Assembly (NCBI GenBank): GCA_021789095.1
Contig: JAJYJX010000134.1
Span: 1 to 6,310, forward strand
Direction of reading: 5' to 3'
Source of the DNA: a bacterium
Lineage (GTDB): Bacteria; JAMCPX01
DNA: 6,310 bases
Shown piece by piece: positions 5,849 to 6,310 of this stretch. The notes beneath the pieces were generated by a model. The model was not told where the DNA came from. It ran no database searches and saw nothing but the letters and a program-made list of their open reading frames with translations. Each line of letters starts with the position of its first letter. The stretch's first letter is position 1. The position numbers and the translations under genes are program-made.

Positions 5849-6310
5849 TTTACCCCCGCATCAATATATTTCAGAAATTCAATTGCCGTATCGGCGACTG
5901 TTTCCTTGTTCCGGTCTACAGATATAACATGAAAAGATTCGTCGAGTGTCCTTATTTGTTTTATAGTAGAGCCAATCCTGCTGTCAATTATTTCTGCCGC
6001 ATCTCCTGATATTGTATGATCATGGGTTGAATATACAATGAGTACGGGGCTTGAAACCATGCCAAGCTGACCAAGCACCATTTTCCTCAATCTTTCAAAC
6101 TCCGACAGCCCGTTCAACGGTATTCTATTGTACGCAGCATAGCTTTTCTTGACCTCCGGATCGGAAATATCAGGACCCGTGTTTTTTACGTAATAAATGT
6201 GCGGCAGCGGAAGGACCCTTGAATATGCGTAGATCAAATACATAAAGAACCTGTTGAATGCACCGTAAAGCTTTATGGCAGGCGCCAGCAGCACAATGCC
6301 CCTTACGATC
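5845..6310 (-). CDS. Alpha/beta-hydrolase (esterase/lipase-like), C-terminal part, cut by window edge
   Basis: The frame is open to base 6310, so the 5' end lies outside the window and 154 codons are visible. The GTG at 6294 is most likely an internal valine: upstream codons continue as IVRG, giving IVRGIVLLAPA, a typical core strand after the nucleophile region of esterases and monoacylglycerol lipases. The C-terminal part shows the usual acid and base of the triad: Asp in VYSTHDHTIS (bases 6021-6019) within a strand-turn preceded by SPVLIVYS, and His in DESFHVISVD (bases 5931-5929), followed by a final helix AIEFLKYI. The expected nucleophile motif (GxSxG) would be upstream and cannot be checked. 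The pattern resembles carboxylesterase Est30 or serine aminopeptidase-like hydrolases; the substrate is unknown. Its stop overlaps the stress-protein start by 4 nt, suggesting translational coupling. Confidence 0.85.
   Translation of the reverse strand, partial: IVRGIVLLAPAIKLYGAFNRFFMYLIYAYSRVLPLPHIYYVKNTGPDISDPEVKKSYAAYNRIPLNGLSEFERLRKMVLGQLGMVSSPVLIVYSTHDHTISGDAAEIIDSRIGSTIKQIRTLDESFHVISVDRNKETVADTAIEFLKYIDAGVK

Noticed and set aside
1-6310. CRISPR arrays, insertion sequences, toxin-antitoxin or phage-defence genes
   Set aside because: No regularly spaced repeats, transposase motifs or small paired genes were seen. All reading frames are accounted for by housekeeping or envelope-type genes.

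Overview
All genes in this window lie on the minus strand, so biological order runs from high to low coordinates. Coding density is high; the longest stretch without a gene is about 138 bases (1449-1586). Base composition is moderately AT-leaning, with free use of AUA (Ile) and AGG (Arg) codons, GTG starts and a tRNA lacking an encoded CCA. With the order gap-pgk-tpiA-secG, this suggests a Gram-negative bacterium outside the gammaproteobacteria, perhaps a deltaproteobacterial (Desulfobacterota-type) or Nitrospirota-like lineage. That placement is inference at low confidence.

Transcription unit 1 (6310 down to 1587) starts beyond the right edge. It contains the C-terminal half of an alpha/beta-hydrolase esterase, a tandem-domain universal stress protein, gap (glyceraldehyde-3-phosphate dehydrogenase), pgk (phosphoglycerate kinase), tpiA (triosephosphate isomerase), secG (translocon subunit) and tRNA-Leu(GAG). 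Every junction is either an overlap or a gap of 15 nt or less, so this reads as one operon with translational coupling. Gap, Pgk and TpiA catalyse consecutive or adjacent triose steps of glycolysis/gluconeogenesis. SecG and the tRNA are housekeeping passengers, and the stress protein and hydrolase sit upstream of the glycolytic genes.

The spacer at 1449-1586 holds a perfect 10-bp inverted repeat enclosing 41 nt, and a sigma70-like promoter pointing into the next unit.

Transcription unit 2 (1448 down to 1) contains a membrane-anchored DUF218 (SanA/ElyC/YdcF-like) protein, followed 2 nt later by an asparagine-synthase-type glutamine amidotransferase cut by the left edge.

Nothing here amounts to a clearly new system. 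The most unusual points are the apparently leaderless GTG start of the DUF218 gene, the inverted repeat between the two units, the secG-tRNA-Leu(GAG) linkage shared with E. coli, and the stress-protein/esterase pair coupled to the glycolytic genes.
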